Assembly (NCBI GenBank): GCA_003255025.1
Contig: QANY01002785.1
Coordinates: 404,043-468,042, forward strand
Reading direction: 5' to 3'
Length of the DNA: 64,000 nucleotides
Source: Datisca glomerata
Lineage: Eukaryota; Streptophyta; Magnoliopsida; Cucurbitales; Datiscaceae
Under the pieces are notes generated by a model, which ran no database searches, was not told the DNA's origin, and was given only the letters and a program-made list of their open reading frames with translations. Positions 33,890-45,425 of this stretch are shown piece after piece (the stretch's first letter is position 1; each line of letters starts with the position of its first letter). The position numbers and the translations under genes are program-made.

Positions 33890-34300
33890 GTAAGTGTTTC
33901 TCGTCGCGGCGCGTATGCGGTGGAAGCGTGTGGCGCATGACCATTTTAAAAATTAAATTTTAATAAAAAACGAATGTTTTAATAATACGAAATCATGTAA
34001 CGCTATGATAACCAAAAAAACTTTTTATTGAAAACTCTTTTCAATCAGTCAAGATCCATTATATATTTATATATTAAATTAACATGTCCAGGCTAATAAG
34101 CCAAAGGCGTAAGTGTTGCTCTTCGCAGTGCGTACGTGGTGGAAGCGTGTGGCGCGTGGCCATTTTAAAAATTAAATTTTTAATAAAAATTGAATGTTTT
34201 AATAATACAAAATCATGTAACGCTATGATAATAAAAAACTTTTTATTGAAAACTCTTTTCAATCAGTCAAGATCCATTATATATTTATATATTAAATTAA
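33864..34300. repeat. 219-bp tandem duplication spanning the Copia-1/Copia-2 junction
   Basis: Unit 1 is 33864-34082 and unit 2 is 34083-34300. Each starts with CATGTCCAGG, passes through GGCGTAAGTGTT and ends TATATATTAAATTAA. Because each unit includes about 30 bp of Copia-1 integrase region plus the first ~190 bp of the Copia-2 LTR, the duplication happened after Copia-2 inserted. The units differ at about a dozen sites, so it is not very recent. Confidence 0.85.
33890..33894. other. Target-site duplication GTAAG of Copia-2, left
   Basis: GTAAG directly before the LTR start TGTTTCTCGTCGCGG; the second copy is at 39431-39435. Confidence 0.8.
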
Positions 34301-36273
34301 CAACATACAAAATTATGAACCATATACCTCCTATAGTCTAAATCAAGCATTCTCGCAAAATCAATTGATTCTCCATTCTTACAAAATCATTCCAACGATC
34401 AGCAGACTCCGAGTTCCATACCATGAACTTCCAAAGTCAATTCTCAACGCACATAAATGTGTGTGGGCGCGTAGAATATAACGAAGGCACTATTCTGTCT
34501 CTAGATGTACTCAACACATGATATCTATATATTTTACTGAGAATGACTTTTTTAGACGATTCTGTAAAAGAACATGACGATTGTGTTTTTCTCTGAACTT
34601 TTGATTGATGAACTGATTTTGTTTATTCAACTGATTGATTGAGCTGTTTCATTATCTTAAGCATCATAACAATATATGTATATTTTTCTTGATAATGACG
34701 TATAAGATATTTTAGAATAATTAAAATAATATTTAATTATAAAATTACCAATAACATTGGGGCCCCCTGCTATTGTATACAACTATAGTACCACATAGCA
34801 TTGCAGTGTGCCGTGAGGCAGCACAGTAGTCCTTGTAGTGCCACGTGGCACTACAGTAGTCCCTCTCAACCTCTCATACTCAATCAGAAATTGACACGTG
34901 GCAATTACTATGAATTAAATATTTATTTTAATCAAATTAAATATCTAAATATTTGTTAATTCAAAATTAACATATCTGATTATCTTTATCAACTACATTA
35001 TCTGTTATTTTATAAATAAAAAATTTAGTTGATTCAAATTATTATCTAATAATAATTTAATTATCTAATTCTTAAATTAGATATTTTTTCTTACTTATCG
35101 ACAATTAAAAAATGATAATTATTTATATACATATTAATTCCAAAGATTACATATATATAATTTTATTAATTAATTAATCACAAATAATTATTTCATAATT
35201 ATGTATTGGCACCGGAATAAAAAAATCATTTGCAAGTAAGTCATTTTCTCATATCCTAAAATATTCAACACTCTAGACTGCGTAGTACAAAGGTGACTTG
35301 GGGACCATGGACCTATAATCCTAAGTCCAATAAACTAGATTATTAGTTAAACTATTTAATTAAATAATCTTATTTATTAATTTCATTATTACTCCACTAT
35401 AAATGTGGAATTGCACTCTTACAGATTCCATATTACATTTATAGAGTATTCTCATCAAGTCCACTAATATAATCATTTCACGTAGTTCTGTCCTCCAATT
35501 ATTGGTTCGTAAATTGGATTGGTCAAAATTATCATTCTACCCTTCTAATTATCTCGTAATCTTTAAGTACCATTAATCCACTAGTGAATGGCTAATTTAT
35601 AATCTTATTATAAATTTGAGCTCAATAACCATTCAGTTCCAGAATTAACACTCAAGGGAACCAATATACGATACGTTAACAAAGCTTGGATTCCAAATCT
35701 TGTAAGTTGTTTCCATCCATTCATACCACTGAATCTCCAAAATAAAAAGCACTAGCCTACTTTCCAAACGAACCTTAACGAGTGAATCAAAAGATCTAGT
35801 AGACATGCATAGGAGTTCATGACTACTCAGGATTCAGACTGATCTACATATGATCATCGAATTGATATGTATTAAATCTTAATGATAAAGGCACGTTGAT
35901 AAAGATATTAGTTCACATCGATCAAGTTATATATAATCTCATTATATATAACATTTTCATTAAGATGTCTATCCACATCAATGATCTGGATCCAGATCAC
36001 ATGTATTCATAATGCTTAGTGAACCATACTAGCAACCATTCATTAAAAATTTCATATTTTAATATGTTGTTTACAATTTTATTCATTATCTATGATCTTA
36101 ATTCTCTCGTACTAATACAAGATCATAATTTCATTAATGAATATGAAATTTTCAGATATTTATATAAATTATTCAACAATAATTTAAAAGAACAATTATA
36201 AGAAAAATATAATCGTAATTAAATTTCATATCAAAATATCAATACACATGCTTTGAGGGCGTAACCTCCAACG
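33895..36273 (-). repeat. Copia-2 3' LTR
   Basis: Left edge TGTTTCTCGTCGCGG next to the TSD; right edge GTAACCTCCAACG (family ends CAACA, final CA mutated to CG) next to the polypurine tract. Without the 219-bp duplication it is about 2.16 kb, longer than the 5' LTR, which lacks a segment homologous to about 35400-35850. Confidence 0.8.
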
Positions 36274-36288
36274 ATCTCCCACTTGCCC
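36274..36288 (-). other. Copia-2 polypurine tract
   Basis: On the minus strand GGGCAAGTGGGAGAT lies directly before the LTR start TTGGAGGTTACGCCC. AAGTGGGAGA-type tracts are standard in plant Copia elements. Confidence 0.8.
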
Positions 36289-36535
36289 TAAAGCAAATGT
36301 GGTATTTCTCTCAATCTCATGGTACGCATGTGACCCTCAAATGACTTTGCAGGAAGTGACTTTGTAAAAGGATCAGTCATGTTCTATTCCGAGCTATCTT
36401 CATAATAGTCACATCCCATCGATGCACAATCTCTCACACAAGATGATATTTCCTCTATATGTGCTTGTCCTTATTGTGACTCCTCGGTTCCTTGAAATTC
36501 GCCACCGCCCCACTGTTGTCATCAGAAAAAGCTGG
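36289..36535 (-). pseudogene. Copia-2 RNase H, C-terminal end
   Basis: Minus-strand reading gives DDNSGAVANFKEPRSHN (family CDNxGAIxLAKNPxxHxRTKHI; the Asp is catalytic), then KDKHI, EIVHR in a broken frame, and near 36350 a DPFTKSLP-like strip that ends Copia Pol. Upstream of DDNSG the reading turns into gag, so the rest of pol has been deleted. Several stops are present. Confidence 0.75.
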
Positions 36536-37015
36536 TGTGAGCGACTTAAGTATAATGGTAACTTGAGTTCGCTCATCAATGATCGTCCCATGTACTTCTG
36601 CTCATGCATTATGTTGATCATGTTCAAAACATGTTCTCGCACAGAAATACCCTTTCTCATATTAGTTCTCAAATAGCTCATAGTGGCCTCATTACGACTT
36701 TGATCAGACTGCTACCCAAACATCGCCTATAGAGATTCCATAATCTCATAGACAATCTCCATGCTTTCATGCTTGGTTCTTAGAATATCATTCATGCTCG
36801 CAAACATGTAGCACTTCACCTTGTTGTTTGATATGATCCAAGCATCATATTTGCCCCTAACATTCTTAGGGGCATTAAGAGCAGGCTCCTCAAGATATTC
36901 TTTCGAAATTATGGTTCTCACGAATCAACATTAAATTCATATTTGATTTCCAACATATAAAATTATCACCATTCTATTTCTCAAATGCGAGTAAAGCAGT
37001 AACAGAGTTGTCCAT
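36536..37015 (-). pseudogene. gag: Copia-2 gag
   Basis: Starts at ATG 37015-37013 (MDNSVTALLAF), with an early stop. It continues in another frame with EEPALNAPKNVRGKYDAWI and NNKVKCYMFASMNDIL (36727-36921), then MSYLRTNMRKGISVREHVLN and INIMHEQ (36540-36681), the UBN2-type Copia capsid order. It is fused by deletion to RNase H at about 36535. The primer-binding site lies 770 bp upstream. The product would package Copia RNA; it is broken here. Confidence 0.8.
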
Positions 37016-37786
37016 GGTAGATATAATAATGATAACTGAAATTTAAAAGATAAAAGATTCAATATAATTGATAAATATTTAAAATTTGAAAAGTAAATGT
37101 GATGCATGAATACAACATAATAAACACATAAAATTTAACATTTACTAATCACGATAAAAAAAACTCAACGATTAATGTATTGTTTTAGGGTCAGTCAGGT
37201 TAACCTCTGACTATCTATGAGACATTCTCATTCTTATTAATTTAAACTTCCCTAAAAGTGAAACTTCCCTATAGGATTGGTTGGTATCAGAGTTTGAATG
37301 AACTTCCCTAAAAGTGACAACAATTGCCACCGATGACAGGAAACTCCTATCGCCGGCAACCACTGCCGCCGCCAGTCCCACTGTCGGCATACGCTGGCCA
37401 TCACCACCAAAACAATATTTTTTGCCGTAAACAGTAAATTTTTTGTGAACAGTAAATTTTCATCGTGAACAGTAAGTTTGGTGAGTAGTAAATTTCCGTC
37501 GTGAACAGGAAATTCACCATTCATCTCATGCATTCTTCATCTTCTCGCGTTCGGAATAATTACAATAATATTCAAAATAAATTACAAAGATCCCACACCT
37601 AAAAATAGCTTACACAAGATCTAAGTAAAAATTAAAAAATCAAACCTAACTCAATCACCATACAATTAACGATCCATTATATTCCATACATTCAAAAAAC
37701 ATAATCATCCATTCATTCATATCTCATATTATATGAACAATGCAAGAAAACCCACACAACATTTAACATATAAATATATAAAGACC
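37016..37786 (-). other. Copia-2 leader with short GTGAACAGTAAATTT repeats
   Basis: Untranslated leader between the primer site and gag. At 37430-37515 the phrase GTGAACAGTAAATTTTC(A)TC recurs three or four times. A GC-rich pocket lies at 37340-37400. No gene seen. Confidence 0.5.
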
Positions 37787-37798
37787 GTTCTGATACCA
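37787..37798 (-). other. Copia-2 primer-binding site (initiator tRNA-Met)
   Basis: On the minus strand TGGTATCAGAAC, the complement of the plant initiator tRNA-Met 3' end (TGGTATCAGAGC) with one change, two bases inside the 5' LTR edge at 37801. Confidence 0.85.
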
Positions 37799-37800
37799 CT

Positions 37801-39430
37801 TGTTGGTCGTCGCGGCACATGCTCGGCGGAAAGGTATGACACGTGACCATTTTATTTTAATAAAAATAAAATCTTTTGATAAAACAAAATCGCGCAACGC
37901 AACGATAACTAAAAAAACTTTTTATTGAAAACTCTTTTCAATCAGTTAGGATCCATTTATATTTATATAATAAATTAACAACATACAATGTTAGAAATCA
38001 TATACCTCCTGTAGTTTAAATCAAGCATCCTCGTGAAACCAATCATTTCTCTGTTCCCACGAAGTCATCCCGACGATCAGAAGACTCTGAGATCCATACC
38101 AAAATATTCCAAGTCAATCCTCAACGCACTAAGACGTGTGTGGGCACGTAAAATATAACGATTCTCTAAAAGAATATGACAATGATTCTTTTAGAGATTT
38201 GATTAACTTTTAATCTAAAAAAATACTACTTAGTAATTGTGTTCGTCTCTCAACTCTTAATTGATGAACTGGTTCTATTGATTCAATTGATTGATTGAAC
38301 TAACTGATTCATTATCTTAGGTCGCCAGAATAATATCTGTATATTTTTCTTGATAATGGCATATTAGACATTTTGGGAAAATTGAAATGATATTTAATTA
38401 TAAAATTACCAATAACAGTGAGACGCACTGCTATTCTGCACAACTGCAGTGCCACATGGTACTACAGTAGTCAATGTGAATCTCTAATATGCAATTAGTA
38501 ATTTACACATGGCAATTATTGTGTATCAAATAAATTATCTATTATTTCATAAATAACAGATTTAGTTGATCCAAATAATTATCTAATAATAATTTAATTA
38601 TCTAATTTCATAAATTAGATATTTTGTCTCACGTATCGATAATAAAAAAATCAATAATTATTTATATATATATTAATTCCAAAAATTATATATAATATAA
38701 TTAATTAATTCTTAATTAATTAATCATACATAATTATGTACTTGTCCTAGAATAAATATTCTTTTGCAAGTAAGTCATTTTTTCATGTCCTGAAATATTC
38801 ACCCCTAGATTGCGTCGTACAGAGGTGACTTATGGACCACGAACCTATAATCCTAAGCTCCAATAAACCAGATTATTAGTTAAATAATTTAATTAAGTAA
38901 TCTTATTTATTCTTCTATTATAAGTATGTATTCCACTAATATAATCATTTCACATAATTATGTCCTCCAATTATTGGTTTGTAAATTAGAACTGATCAAA
39001 ATTATCATTTTACCCGTATTATTACCTTTTAATCCTCAAGTACCAACAATCCACTAGTGAATGACTAATTTATAATCGATGTAGTCATATATAATCTCAT
39101 TATATAAAGAACATTCACTAAGATGTCTATCCACATTAATGATCTGGATCTAGATCACATGCATTCATAAATCTTAGTGAACCGTACTAGCAACCATCAT
39201 TAAAGATTTCATATTTTAATATGTTGCTGATAATTTTATTCATTATCTTTGATCTTAATCCTCTCGTACTAAAATAAGATCATAGTCCCATTAATGAATA
39301 TGGAGTTTTCAAATATTTATATAAATTATTCAACAATAATTTCAAAGAATAATTATAAGAAAACTATAATTTTTATTAAAATTCATATCAAAATGTCAAT
39401 ACGCATACTTTGGGGGCGTAACCCCCAACA
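37801..39430 (-). repeat. Copia-2 5' LTR
   Basis: Runs from TGTTGGTCGTCGCGG (37801) to GTAACCCCCAACA (39430), with intact TG...CA ends, followed by the TSD GTAAG. Length is 1630 bp; it parallels the 3' LTR except for an internal deletion near 39080. Confidence 0.85.
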
Positions 39431-39435
39431 GTAAG
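39431..39435. other. Target-site duplication GTAAG of Copia-2, right
   Basis: Matches 33890-33894 exactly and abuts the LTR end CAACA. Confidence 0.8.
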
Positions 39436-39960
39436 TACCACAAATAGGTTAGATCAGTTGAGTCAGACTTCAACCTTTCAGTATCCCTTTGTGAATCAAC
39501 AGTCACTTCAGTGTCACATATCATTAAACTAGCTACTGAAATAAGTTTATTCCCAAAAATTGGGATATAGTAAACATCACGTAAAACTATAAAAATGTTA
39601 TCAAATGACAATTTAATCGTGCCATAGATACGACCGATACTAGTGCTCCATTTCACCAACAGAACCTGAACTCGCCCTCGTCAAGCCTTCTGATTTCCAT
39701 GAACTCGTGTAGGGAACAACATATATGGTTAGTGGCTGCAGAGTCTACAATCCATGAGAAATTAGAGATAGTCACATAACAAGCCTAAAAAAAGTACTAT
39801 ACTTTAAGATCTCAACTCCTTGAGATAGTTTGGGAAGTTGTGTTTCCAATGGCCAACGACTCCACAATGACGTCTTTTGACTTGTCCACTTTTGCAAAGC
39901 CGTTACCTTTCATAGCTTTCAAGTTCTACTTTTTAGCTTGCTTTAGTAAATTTTACCTCT
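39436..39960 (-). pseudogene. Copia-1 zinc knuckle, protease and start of GAG-pre-integrase
   Basis: Near 39830-39900 a worn zinc knuckle reads RRHCGVVGHWKHNFPNY (Cys residues lost). At about 39730-39770 the protease strip is WIVDSAATNHIC (family WIVDSGATxHxC; the Gly after DS is Ala). The clean frame 39396-39659 continues with FIVLRDVYYIPIFGNKLISV and ends with LTYLWYL, where Copia-2 is inserted. Frame changes separate gag, knuckle and protease. Confidence 0.8.
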
Positions 39961-40512
39961 CTAGTCTTCCTCTTGCCCTTAAGAAACAGAGTCTCAGCAG
40001 CTTGCAATTCCTTCATCAGCTCAGGAAATGAGTACCTCAACTTACTCTCGAATAATTAAGTTTGAAATTCTCAAAAGTGTCAGGCAGAGTCTCAAGGATC
40101 ATATCAACTTGTGTCTCACCATCTACCTCATTCAGATAACTAATGACCAGCATCATATGTTCTCTGACATGAGTTCTAAGTTCCATCCTACAGTTCATGA
40201 AGTTTCGCACAGTAGCCTGTTTGGCTTGACGACCCTGATCTTTGAACATTTCAGTGATGTTTAACATCATATCAACAATAGTTTCCATGTTCTGATATTG
40301 TTGTTGCAACACATTGCTAACATAAGCCAAGATGTAACACCTGACGATCTCATTAGAATGCAACCAATAAGCATAAATATCATTTTCCTCTTGAGCCAAA
40401 ACTTATGCTTTTCTACTATCAGCACGATATCAAGATTACGTTTCCAATCATCATAATTTTCACCAGTAAGTTTGTTCATGTTTAAGATAGTTGAGAGTGG
40501 GGATATCGACAT
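39961..40512 (-). pseudogene. gag: Copia-1 gag (UBN2-type)
   Basis: Starts MSISPLSTILNMNKLTGENY (ATG at 40512) with DDWKRNLDIVLIVEKHKFWL, the usual N-terminus of Copia Gag. A frameshift near 40399 leads to YAYWLHSNEIVRCYILAYVS, QYQNMETIVDMMLNITEMF and VREHMMLVISYLNEVDGETQ, ending LPDTFENFKLNYS (40037). The capsid is complete apart from the slip. It is the best-preserved Gag of the window. Confidence 0.88.
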
Positions 40513-42223
40513 GATTACTGAAAAAATAAATAAAGCGGTGCAAATAAATATTCAATCATTTAGGAAAGAATGATGCATAATGTAAATACTTAAATATTTA
40601 AAAATACAATAAAAAATATTTATTCCATGATGTTACGATCAACAACGATAGCTTATCTCATCTAAGGACAATGTCCAAGCTACCCAATATCGCATCGAGA
40701 CTCCTCTCGTTTGGTTAACGCTTCTCAAGATGTCACTACATCTAGCTTAACCACACCAATGGTTTTGGTCACCTTAGCCCCATTGACTAGCCCCTATAAG
40801 GAATTCCAATGTGCTTCGCTCTAAGTGTTTAACCAACGTATCACCTTTAAAGATCGCCATGAACTAATAGTCCGTCTAGGAACAGTCCTGCCTCACCACT
40901 TCCTTTACAAGATTTAGCTTCTTAAGCAACACGATTCCCAAAATTCTCCCACTAAAGAGAAGACCGCTAGGACGGCTCTAAACCATTTCTCGTGCCACGA
41001 TCAAATTTGCGTTGGGGACCTTGAGAATGTTTCAGCGTAAACAACCCTTCCACTTAGTTTTTGGAAAATGGATTTTTGTTGGTTTTTCAAAAATCATAAC
41101 TCCTTATTAATTTGAAAAAAATAAGTTCAAAAAATTATAAACTTTTATCAAATTTAAATCTAAATTTAAATAAGAACCCATTATAAATTTAAACTACAAC
41201 GATGCATGTACATTCTATATGACATTTTGATATTGGTATATCCATATTTCTATATGACATGTTATATGATGATACGAGATTAATAATAAATCATCCATTC
41301 AAAATAAATCTTTCTATTGGCTCATTTCTACTTACAATCCATAAAAAATAACAAATAAATTATAATTAATTTAAATATTAGTTTTCATGGCATCTATAAT
41401 AGTCTCATTGTCCTTTAGGAAGTTTCACCAATTTTATAACTATTTACAACAGAGCAGTCCCATTTTCAAAATTCAAAATTTTATTCAAAACCCTTTAATT
41501 AAGGAAAATTATTTTTCTAATTAATTAATCCCTTTAAATTCCTTTTAAAAATAAAAAATAAAAAGATAAATGGATAAATTATATTTTAAGTTCAAAATTC
41601 AAAAGATAAAATAGATAAAATGGATAATTGTCATTTTGAATTAAAAATCCAAAAGATGAAAGGATAAAACAGATAATTATATTTTGAATTTGAAATTAAA
41701 ATGATAAATAGATAAAATTAGATAATTATCTGATAACATATCTTTTAAATTTTAATTATCTTTTAAAATAAATTTCAATATTCAGATTTTAAAAGATGGG
41801 ATTAGGGTTTTTGTAAACATCACATGGTTTATTAAACCCTAAAGGTTATCTCGCCTATGGTTTCAAAAACCATAGTCACCACGAAGGACAACATGAGGTG
41901 GCGCGACACGGCGGTGACCGGCGGCGACGATGGCGACAATGATGGTTTAAAATGTGACTTCTTGAGGCGCTGACAGATTACATGGAATTAAAAAAAATAC
42001 AATTTTTGCAAGAAAAATAAATTATATAAAATCATATGCTTCAATTTTGGCGTACATCAATTCTAAAATTGAAAAATAAACTATCAAGAGCCAATATATC
42101 TGGATCCATTCATAAAACACATTCAAAACCATTTTGAATCTACCAAACAAAAATATGCCAATATGACAACATCCAACGATACATACGTTTAATCACAGTA
42201 TATGCATAATCATGAAATTAAGG
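40513..42223 (-). other. Copia-1 leader (5' untranslated region)
   Basis: About 1.7 kb between the primer site and the gag ATG. It contains a more balanced-composition block at 40650-41040 (CTCTCGTTTGGTTAACGC and similar), an AT-rich block with AAAAGATAAAATGGATAA-like short repeats at 41540-41760, and a GC-rich pocket at 41880-41945 (CGGCGGTGACCGGCGGCGAC). No frame. Confidence 0.6.
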
Positions 42224-42236
42224 CGTTGATACCATT
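42224..42236 (-). other. Copia-1 primer-binding site (initiator tRNA-Met)
   Basis: TGGTATCAACGCC on the minus strand, two bases inside the LTR that starts at 42239. The first eight bases match the initiator tRNA-Met complement, the rest has drifted. Confidence 0.8.
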
Positions 42237-42238
42237 TG

Positions 42239-44126
42239 TTGTATCAAGTTTTAAAAATTTGAGGAAAAATCATTGAACCACGAACGGTTCATGGGCGTAA
42301 CATAAAAAATATTTACATCATCCAGTTTAATCATATTAAATATTAAACCCATACATCTGATAAAGCATACAAAGTTGAACGTATTCGAAAGAGGTAGAAA
42401 CAATTTTATACCTTTCTTGTATTGGATTAATTTTGATTTGGTGGAATCCTATTATTCATCTCACGTTCTACGTTCTTCGTAGAAGTCGAATCGGTGTTCA
42501 CACCAACAACCACTCGTAGGATTCAAAAGTATATCTCGTAAGGACGTCATTAGGAACTGAGTGTGGACTCTTAAAACAACTGAGGAAGGAAAATCAAAAT
42601 TTTCTCTCCCTCAGGTGATTTCGGCGGAAACTGTAGGAGGTGGAGAGAGAAACCTTTTTCTTGCTCTGTTTGATTATGGTTGGTCAACACACTTAGGGAG
42701 GCAACCCTAATCGCATCCCTTGTATTATAATTTTAGAATTTTCACATATACATCATATATGTGTAGTTTTCAAAATTCACCCCCATAATCTATAATTGCC
42801 AAAAATTACATCTCCCATTAAAGTCAATATTGTGTCCAAATTTATCAATCTAAAATTGATAAATTAAATTGATCTCCATCAATTAATTAATTACTTTCTT
42901 TTATTTACTAATTATCTAATAATTAGAAAATAATGAATTAATTAATTTAAACATTAACTACTTAGTTGTCACTAATTAAGTGACAACACCCATCATATAA
43001 GGGTTCGAGAAGTATAACTTGGCTCAAAATATAATTTGGTCCAACTTATATTTTTTCTTCTATTCTTGCCCTCATTAGTTACTCTTGAGACCGAATGGAC
43101 CCACATGAATAAAGCTATAGGACTTAAATACTCGACGAATTTATCACCATAAATTCTTAACCTATTTAATCCTAACATCGCACGATTGCACTATAAATCC
43201 GATGCCGAATATTCTCCTGATTCATGCGCGCTACATTTTCTATTGGTGCAAATAATACTTTTATTTCATGGTCAACGAAATATTTTAATATATTATCCTT
43301 CATGAATATCTCTAACAAGATTGGGATGTAATATTATCATTTTACCCATCTTGATATTATTTCATTAACTATTTCATTGACTGTGAATAAGAAAGACATA
43401 ATAGTTAATTGTCTCACACATTTCCCCATGACTTATTCAATGATACATTCCATCGAGTACCTGGTCAGGTTAATTTATTCACACACTCATCAATAAAGCA
43501 TAAGATGATATTGTTGCATTTTACAATCTAACCACAAATTTTCATATCTGCGAATCACGCAACTCCAACATAGTTAAATCACGATCCCAACACCCGAGAT
43601 ATTGTTCAGAAATTCGAACTCACTCCTTTGACGAATCAAAGATCGTAACTAACTAGATCAAGTTTTGTATTCACATCAGGATTAAGGTTTCTATGAAAAT
43701 ACCTCTAAGGTGACAAATTAGATTTAGAGCTAGATAAACTGTTTTACTCTAAACTACTTTGTTACTGGTCTATCCCACATGTTCCATAACATGTCTAGGT
43801 CAACCGTTAGAGTCTGTACTCCCATCCCCTGAGATCGGCATCCTATGGTTCAACCTACCAGTCATAATCGAACTCGATTTTCGAGTCGATCTTAAGACTG
43901 TGAATAACGTTCTGAACTGTTTCAGAAGAGTTTGTCTGGAAGAGCCCTCAGTTTTTACTCTTCTTACATTTACAATAGTTTCAAGAATTGAGTAAACTAT
44001 AAACACACTTTAACTAATAAAAAATCTTTCATTTATTCATTAAATTCAATAATACAAAATGTCTGAGAAATGACTAAATACTCATAAATAATTATTACAC
44101 CCTACTTTATATACATAATTCTAACA
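42239..44126 (-). repeat. Copia-1 5' LTR
   Basis: Runs from TGTTGTATCAAG (42239) to ATTCTAACA (44126), 1888 bp, with TG...CA ends and the primer site on its left. TAATA follows directly. It parallels the solo LTR at 29936-31613; the right copy has about 200 bp more, mainly at 43640-43860. Confidence 0.85.
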
Positions 44127-45135
44127 TAATATTGCTAAAAAAACTCAATTTTTCTTTCTACAAATATATATTAGTTTGACAAACGAAAACGTATGTGTGC
44201 CTCTTCACCTTCCTCTTCCTCTTCCTAATTGTAACTGAATTAAACACTAAGCAACTTAGCAACCACAAGACATCAATCCAACACATATTAAATTCGCCTA
44301 ATGAAGTAACAATTATATCTTTTTTTGTATTAATGTGATTGAAAGCTTCTAAAAGTGTGTTTAGTATTTATTTTATTTCTTTTATGTCAGTTCTTTTCGT
44401 CCACCTTTGTTACTTCTTATAATTGAAATTCTTGATCTTTAAACTTCTATTCCTTTTATTGTTGATAGCTAACATTTTTAACTGGTTTACTAACTGACAT
44501 GCATAGTGCTTTAACTTCTAACTAATTTTCTTCCTTGACTCTGTTAGTCTTTTTATTTTATTTTATTCTTCTTTCCTCGTTTGATTGAGTGTTTATCATT
44601 CAATACATTTTTTGTTGTATTTGAGTCAATATTCTTCATCTCCTTTATTTTATTTTATTAACATTTTAAATGTGATTATGGCTTCAAATGTGAGATTACA
44701 ATAAATCTCTATTGTGACAAACTCATCGGGAAAAAAGATACATGCACTGCAATAGAAGACTTGGAGAACCCGACTTCCATATGTTGTAAGAAAAGTAGAT
44801 TAATTGATGTTTTATTATGGTCTTGCTTGCACAGAGTTTGTTCTATCATCGTAAATTTGAGGTCAATAATTTTACTCTCTGGATTGCTTACTCTACAAAG
44901 ATTATTTTACAAGACTTAGTAGATGTGAAGACCACTTGCCAATATATATGGATCAATTGCATTGACTTGATATCCTCAAGTAAGACGAATTCACACTTCA
45001 AGAGAAGGAATTGATTGCAAGCTTTACAGAACAATAGGTAACAGGTCACTTGGGTATTCATACTAATGTAAGTTTTTGTCATTACATTAGATTTCATTTC
45101 ATATCACTAGACTTCTTACATGTGCGATGCACGCA
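44127..45135. repeat. Duplicated flanking segment, right copy
   Basis: Starts with the TSD TAATA and parallels 31614-32725. No coding sequence recognised. It leads into a CACTA end exactly as the left copy does. Confidence 0.75.
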
Positions 45136-45425
45136 CACTACTACAAAAATGCGATAATGACAGCCTCCTATTTAGTTTAATGACAGTTTTATAAAACCTG
45201 TCAACAAAAAAAAGGTGTTGGTGGGTTTGGATAACATGATGGTTTTAAATAAATTGTCATAAATGTTCTACCTATTATGACAGTTATTTTTTGAGTTGTC
45301 ATCATAATTTTTTATAATGACAGTGTGAAAATATAACTGTCATAGTTTTTTAGTAAAGAAAATTAATTTATAACCCGAATTTGACTTTACTTATGAAAAT
45401 GCCATCCCATTTAAGCCACCCTAAA

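Larger units (their letters stand above)
33895..39430 (-). mobile_element. Copia-2: non-autonomous Copia element nested in Copia-1
   Basis: It has two LTRs (33895-36273 and 37801-39430), a polypurine tract, a primer-binding site and a five-base TSD. Its internal region of only about 1.5 kb contains gag joined directly to the end of RNase H; protease, integrase and RT are deleted. It interrupts Copia-1 between its protease and integrase, at the GAG-pre-integrase strip (LTYLWYL on one side, RLLDITLDMSKRLAKD on the other). It needs another element's enzymes for movement, or was deleted after insertion. Confidence 0.85.

Noticed and set aside
29936..45425. Reading the two 3.1-kb parallel blocks (29936-32983 and 42239-45425) as the LTRs of one Copia element
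   Set aside because: A TG...CA-type LTR end followed by TAATA lies inside both blocks (31613 and 44126), and the left block has TAATA on both sides. The extra 1.3 kb is flanking DNA that includes a CACTA end.
29931..45425. Simple haplotype misassembly of allelic copies
   Set aside because: By eye the two flank and LTR copies differ at roughly 8-15% of sites with many indels, more than expected for alleles; an assembly error at the junction still cannot be excluded without reads.
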